Positions 7,028-9,996 of a stretch of DNA of 9,996 nt are shown piece after piece. Within the stretch, counting starts at the first letter, position 1; every line of letters begins with the position of its first letter. Under the pieces are notes generated by a model, which worked only from the letters and a program-made list of their open reading frames with translations, did not search any database and was not told the DNA's origin. A program made the translations under genes and the position numbers. The stretch lies in NCBI GenBank assembly GCA_913043075.1, contig CAJWLI010000040.1:1-9996 (forward strand). The letters are read 5' to 3'. The stretch is from an uncultured Gammaproteobacteria bacterium (GTDB lineage Bacteria > Pseudomonadota > Gammaproteobacteria > Pseudomonadales > Azotimanducaceae).

Positions 7028-7778
7028 TAAATTTGAACCTCTGGGAGGCATTTTTTCGAAAGTCCCAAATTCGAATTACTTCAAGCAAATCAACGCTCTG
7101 CAACATCTCTTCGGGAAACGGAGCGAACGGAGAGGCCATTTTAACTATTGAAATTGCTGCTTTATCAAGGACCAGGTGCCCAGATGATTCTATGAGCCTT
7201 ATCTCGTTTAATTCTCCATTCGGAAGAATAGAAACGAGCAATTCCAATGATCCATAAACATTATTTTTGGTAGCTTTTTTCGGATAGTTTAAATTACCAA
7301 TTTTTTCGATTTTTTTTTCCCAAGAATTTAGATAGAGGCGGGCATGAAGTGGAATTTTCTCCTTACTGGAGACTGTCAAAGTTCGGTTGTTGAAGTTTTT
7401 CTCTAATTTAGATATTTGGGGAATTCTGTTTTTAAGTATCGCATTAAAATCTTGCTTCATTTTTATTGAAACCGATTTTTTCGGAATATCTTTCGAAAAG
7501 CTGTCAATTGAAAGGAGTTTCTTTTTCTCAATGCTTTGGGATTTAATATTACGCTGTAAATCAAATCCGGTAGGATCCGATCCCGTTTCTCTAACGGGCG
7601 CTGTATTTTTTTTTGATCCCATAAAAACTACGGCGACAGACTCAGTCTTAATTATGTTCTCGCTTTTTTGAGTGTTTGGCAGATAGGTAAAAACGAGTCC
7701 ATGCAAAGATAGTGATGCAAGAAGGGAGAATAAAAACAAAGATTTTTGTCCTTGAAGCACTGCCGTCTTTATACGCAT
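7014..7778 (-). CDS. tonB: TonB-family energy transducer (TonB3-like)
   Basis: Couples inner-membrane proton-motive force, through ExbB/ExbD-type partners, to the outer membrane. Counting from the TTG at 7784, a single N-terminal membrane helix spans about residues 14-34 and contains S24-x3-H28, the spacing of the essential S16/H20 pair of E. coli TonB. A polar, lysine-rich periplasmic linker (40-145) follows, without the usual Pro-rich repeats. The C-terminal TonB domain (about 150-245) shows NYPKKA, ILPNGELNEIRLIESSGH, LDKAA, SPFAPFP and a closing IRIWDF. ATG 7778 lies two bases after the gshB stop; TTG 7784 overlaps that stop. In P. aeruginosa the gene between gshB and algH is tonB3, reported to be needed for twitching motility. 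No exbB or exbD is in the window. Confidence 0.88.
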   Translation of the reverse strand: MRIKTAVLQGQKSLFLFSLLASLSLHGLVFTYLPNTQKSENIIKTESVAVVFMGSKKNTAPVRETGSDPTGFDLQRNIKSQSIEKKKLLSIDSFSKDIPKKSVSIKMKQDFNAILKNRIPQISKLEKNFNNRTLTVSSKEKIPLHARLYLNSWEKKIEKIGNLNYPKKATKNNVYGSLELLVSILPNGELNEIRLIESSGHLVLDKAAISIVKMASPFAPFPEEMLQSVDLLEVIRIWDFRKNASQRFKFNARN

Positions 7779-7780
7779 TG

Positions 7781-8734
7781 TCAACTTGTTAAAATATATT
7801 CTTCAATAAACTTTATGTAATCATTCCCTATATCGAGATCAAAAAGTTTGTTTAGTTCTACAACGCATGTAGGACAGGTCACATTAATTTCTGTCAGATA
7901 GTCTCCGATTACATCTATCCCAACGAAATATAGCCCCTTGCTTCGAAGTGTCTCCCCTATTTCTTCGCAGATAAATAAATCGCGCTCGTTTAATTCTCTA
8001 CCTTCTCCAGTCCCTCCTGCTGCTAAATTCCCTCTCGTTTCGCCCTTAGCGGGCACTCTGGCAAGGCCAAAGGGGATTGGTTCTCCATTCAGCATTATGA
8101 TTCTGGTGTCTCCTCTAACGATCTCTGGTATGTATTTTTGACCCATCGTTTGAACTTGTCCGTTTTGAGTAAGATTTTCTAAAATTACGGAAAGGTTGTG
8201 TTCTTTCGGCTTCGCACGAAAAATCGACTGGCCTCCCATTCCATCTAACGGCTTGAAGATCACGTCGTTATGATCCTCATAAAACGAGCGCAAAGATTCT
8301 TTACTACTGCTAACAATATGAGGGGGGCAGCAGTTAGCGAATTCCAGAGCAAAAAGTTTCTCGTTGCAGTCCCTTATGCTGCTCGGCCGATTTAGGACCG
8401 GGGTACCTTGCCTCTCCGCAATCTCTAAGAGATAGGTTGAGTAAACATAGTTCATATCAAATGGTGGGTCCCTACGGATCAGGATTGCATCAAAATATTT
8501 AGAGGAAGATTTCCTGGTTTCGAGGACAGTATGCCAATTGGCAGCGTTTTCATGGAGCTCGACCCTGAGGCTAGAAATATACAAGTCGCCATTATCTATT
8601 AACAAATCTTGTAGAGAGAAAAATGAAACCTCCCAGTCTCTTTTTTGTGCTGCGATCATGATCGCAAGAGACGTATCCTTGAGGGGATTTATGGTGTCCG
8701 GTGGGTCCAATAGAACTCCAAGTTTGTAACCCAA
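7781..8734 (-). CDS. gshB: Glutathione synthetase
   Basis: An ATP-grasp ligase joining glycine to gamma-glutamylcysteine. 317 residues, colinear with E. coli GshB. Motifs: YKLGVLLDP at the start, LIRRDPPFDMNY (85-96), RPSSIRDCNEKL (116-127), the ATP-grasp FKPLDGMGGQSIFR (160-173), GETRGNLAAGGTGE (231-244), and VGIDVIGDYLTEINVTCPTC (271-290) with the metal-binding residues. The start is TTG at 8734, fixed by an AGGAG six bases upstream and by the match of the N-terminus. It appears to be the first gene of the minus-strand run, facing the response regulator gene across a divergent intergenic region, as gshB faces pilG in Pseudomonas. Confidence 0.96.
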   Translation of the reverse strand: MGYKLGVLLDPPDTINPLKDTSLAIMIAAQKRDWEVSFFSLQDLLIDNGDLYISSLRVELHENAANWHTVLETRKSSSKYFDAILIRRDPPFDMNYVYSTYLLEIAERQGTPVLNRPSSIRDCNEKLFALEFANCCPPHIVSSSKESLRSFYEDHNDVIFKPLDGMGGQSIFRAKPKEHNLSVILENLTQNGQVQTMGQKYIPEIVRGDTRIIMLNGEPIPFGLARVPAKGETRGNLAAGGTGEGRELNERDLFICEEIGETLRSKGLYFVGIDVIGDYLTEINVTCPTCVVELNKLFDLDIGNDYIKFIEEYILTS

Positions 8735-8740
8735 TGGAAT

Positions 8741-8745
8741 CTCCT
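8741..8745 (-). promoter_or_regulatory. Ribosome binding site for gshB
   Basis: AGGAG on the minus strand, six bases before the TTG start. It is the clearest Shine-Dalgarno sequence in the window and supports TTG as the real start codon. Confidence 0.75.
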
Positions 8746-8885
8746 AAATTTTGTCTTTTTAATTTTTTTTTGTCGGAATTTCTAATGTAAACCGTTAACG
8801 CAAAATAGCTTCATTATTGTACCATTTATTTTTCATCATATTGATGAGGACTCAACTCGAGGATTTGGCTTTACAGACTCTTTTT
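8746..8885. promoter_or_regulatory. Divergent intergenic region, gshB / response regulator
   Basis: An AT-rich stretch of 140 bases that must hold the promoter of the long minus-strand run and that of the response regulator. Visible elements are a run of nine T (8763-8771), an 8-base perfect palindrome CGTTAACG (8793-8800) within a longer imperfect one, and, on the minus strand, TACAAT (8821-8816), which matches five of six bases of a sigma-70 -10 box. No convincing -35 box accompanies it. The regulator's open frame extends back to TTG 8817, so part of this region may be coding. Confidence 0.4.
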
Positions 8886-9287
8886 ATGAAAACTTTCCTT
8901 TCCGATCTAACCGTATTAATAATAGACGATTCACCCGCTATACGGCGCACTGCTAGAAAATTCCTTGAGGAGACAAAATTAAATGTTTTTACAGTCAGTA
9001 CTAGTTTTGAGGGGCTCTCTTTGATCTCCGATGTTTCTCCTCATTTTATTCTGATAGACGCCATGATGCCTGACCTAGATGCGTACCAGTTTTCCTATTT
9101 AGTAAGAACTTTCCGACCAGACTCGGGGATTAAATTAGTGCTTATGGACTTGAAATCGAATGATATCGATTTAGAGAAATTCAATGAGGAAAATTTTTTT
9201 GAGCGGCTTTTAAAGCCTTTTACAAGGGAGGAGTTGCTGTCGGTCTTAGTGGATGAAAATCAAACAGGCTCGAATAACACTCGATGA
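8886..9287 (+). CDS. PilG-like single-domain response regulator
   Basis: A CheY-type receiver without an output domain. Counting from ATG 8886, the acidic pair is D14-D15 in LIIDDSPAIRRTA, close to PilG's VIDDSKTIRRTA; the phospho-acceptor is D58 in LIDAMMPD, and the conserved lysine is K110 in LLKPFTREELL. The usual Thr/Ser switch residue after strand 4 appears replaced by D88 (VLMDLK; PilG has IMLSSK). The start is uncertain: ATG 8886 fits PilG length, while ATG 8844 and TTG 8817 are in frame; none has a good ribosome binding site. The position, divergent from gshB, is that of pilG in Pseudomonas. It probably acts in a Pil-Chp-type system controlling type IV pili, which is an inference from homology and position. 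Confidence 0.8.
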   Translation: MKTFLSDLTVLIIDDSPAIRRTARKFLEETKLNVFTVSTSFEGLSLISDVSPHFILIDAMMPDLDAYQFSYLVRTFRPDSGIKLVLMDLKSNDIDLEKFNEENFFERLLKPFTREELLSVLVDENQTGSNNTR

Positions 9288-9440
9288 ATTGAATAAACAG
9301 GAAATGACTATTCAGATAATTGTTCAGGTGCTTGTGTGCGGCTATGGAACAAGGAAGAATTAAAATATGAATAAATATTCGATATATTCAATTGATAATT
9401 TCGGGGAAATGGCGACCAACTAAACAGAAATATTGTATCC
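9288..9440 (+). other. Gene-poor AT-rich gap after the response regulator
   Basis: No protein homologue is recognisable in these 153 bases. The best small frame is 9367-9423 (ATG, 18 residues, with GGAAG nine bases upstream), which could be a leader peptide or chance. A 10-base inverted repeat, ATAAATATTC at 9371-9380 against its complement at 9443-9452, flanks it. In Pseudomonas pilH and pilI would follow pilG, and neither is visible here. The region probably contains the promoter or leader of the next gene, but no clear sigma-70 boxes stand out. Confidence 0.45.
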
Positions 9441-9996
9441 ATGAATATTTATCTAAATACTCAATTTTATGGATATTTTGTTTTAAACTTAGGAATTCTT
9501 TTAGCGAAACGCTTATATGAAAGCAGTAAATATGACGCTATTCACGCATTCCGAAAGAATATGCTAGGCCCTTTTAAGAGAAATTCTCCCTTTGATCGAT
9601 ATCCTCTCCCCTTAGCAGGGATCCAAATAGTTTTGCTAATTACCACGATTTTTTACTCTTTTGTCCTGGTAAGAGAAACGGCCTCTGCTTATATAGAACA
9701 GTATAAATCTCAACCAATATTTTTTTTAAACACCCAAGGATGGTCTAAATCTGCGGAAAACCTCAGACAATTTGAAAAAGAAAAGATACAGCTTCAGAGG
9801 GCCCTTGTATATTTTTCTTCCGACTTTATTAATGCAACTCTCAATTACTTTTGGCTCATTCCCTCCCAGTCGATTGATGATTTTCGGGCTAAAGGTGCGG
9901 AGGTTGTTCAAGCCGTAGATGAATATGAACAACTTCTCAGCGAAACAGCTGTCGATAACCAGTTTTCTGAGATCGAGGAGCAATTGATATTTGAAG
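9441..9996 (+). CDS. Unrecognised membrane protein, N-terminal part (runs off the window)
   Basis: An open frame of 185 codons with no stop to the window edge. I do not recognise the family. Residues 9-22 are a short hydrophobic stretch; 23-55 are rich in Arg and Lys (likely cytoplasmic). A clear membrane helix lies at about 58-77 (LAGIQIVLLITTIFYSFVLV). Residues 78-185 are polar, rich in Glu and Gln, with heptad-like stretches (QFEKEKIQLQRAL) suggesting a helical extracytoplasmic domain. A start at the in-frame ATG 9561 would give the simple plan of basic N-terminus, one helix, periplasmic sensor. Its place two genes after gshB suggests a chemoreceptor like PilJ, but the PilJ sensor motif around LRVLSQRIAK is not seen. 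Real coding is supported by length and consistent topology. Confidence 0.65.
   Translation, partial: MNIYLNTQFYGYFVLNLGILLAKRLYESSKYDAIHAFRKNMLGPFKRNSPFDRYPLPLAGIQIVLLITTIFYSFVLVRETASAYIEQYKSQPIFFLNTQGWSKSAENLRQFEKEKIQLQRALVYFSSDFINATLNYFWLIPSQSIDDFRAKGAEVVQAVDEYEQLLSETAVDNQFSEIEEQLIFE

Noticed and set aside
7387..7671. 94-codon plus-strand open frame opposite tonB
   Set aside because: A shadow of the tonB linker region; no homology, no ribosome binding site, and strand opposite to a well-supported gene.
9303..9362. 19-codon frame starting at ATG 9303 as a pilH remnant
   Set aside because: The peptide does not match the start of PilH (ARILIVDDS) or any receiver motif; probably chance in the gap.
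9726..9983. 85-codon minus-strand open frame
   Set aside because: It lies opposite the open membrane-protein frame, which has the better topology and length; the antisense product shows no recognisable motif.

Overview
The window reads as a piece of chromosome from an AT-rich, probably streamlined gammaproteobacterium. Every recognisable protein is a gammaproteobacterial-type housekeeping protein. From memory, the gene order follows the stretch of a Pseudomonas chromosome that runs from rpoH to the pil chemosensory genes, with many genes missing between the conserved ones. I see no mobile element, CRISPR array, tRNA or rRNA. Several starts look like TTG or GTG (rpoH, trmB, gshB, yggS, possibly others), and genes are packed with overlaps or gaps of a few bases.

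Left block, plus strand (4-1886): rpoH (heat-shock sigma factor), a small YgdD/DUF423 membrane protein, and trmB (tRNA m7G46 methyltransferase). The last two overlap by 8 bases through a TTG start.

Central block, minus strand (8734 down to 1869): a head-to-tail run of ten genes, gshB - tonB - algH - ruvX - yggS - proC - yggT - DUF4426 gene - rdgB - hemW. The largest gap is about 43 bases, so it is probably one long transcript or a few nested ones. The genes cover glutathione synthesis, TonB-type energy transduction, Holliday-junction/rRNA processing, PLP homeostasis, proline synthesis, nucleotide-pool cleaning and haem handling. The 3' end of hemW overlaps the 3' end of trmB by 18 bases on opposite strands. 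The algH (YqgE, DUF179) gene is split by a frameshift: its conserved C-terminus sits in the next frame and ends exactly where ruvX begins.

Right block, plus strand (about 8844-9996): after a divergent intergenic region come a PilG-like single-domain response regulator, a gene-poor AT-rich gap, and the first 185 codons of an unrecognised membrane protein that runs off the window. In Pseudomonas this place holds pilG-pilH-pilI-pilJ. Here pilH and pilI are not visible, and the open protein does not resemble PilJ to my eye. No exotic new system is evident. The points worth a second look are the broken algH, the altered switch residue of the response regulator, the unknown membrane protein and the compacted gene order.
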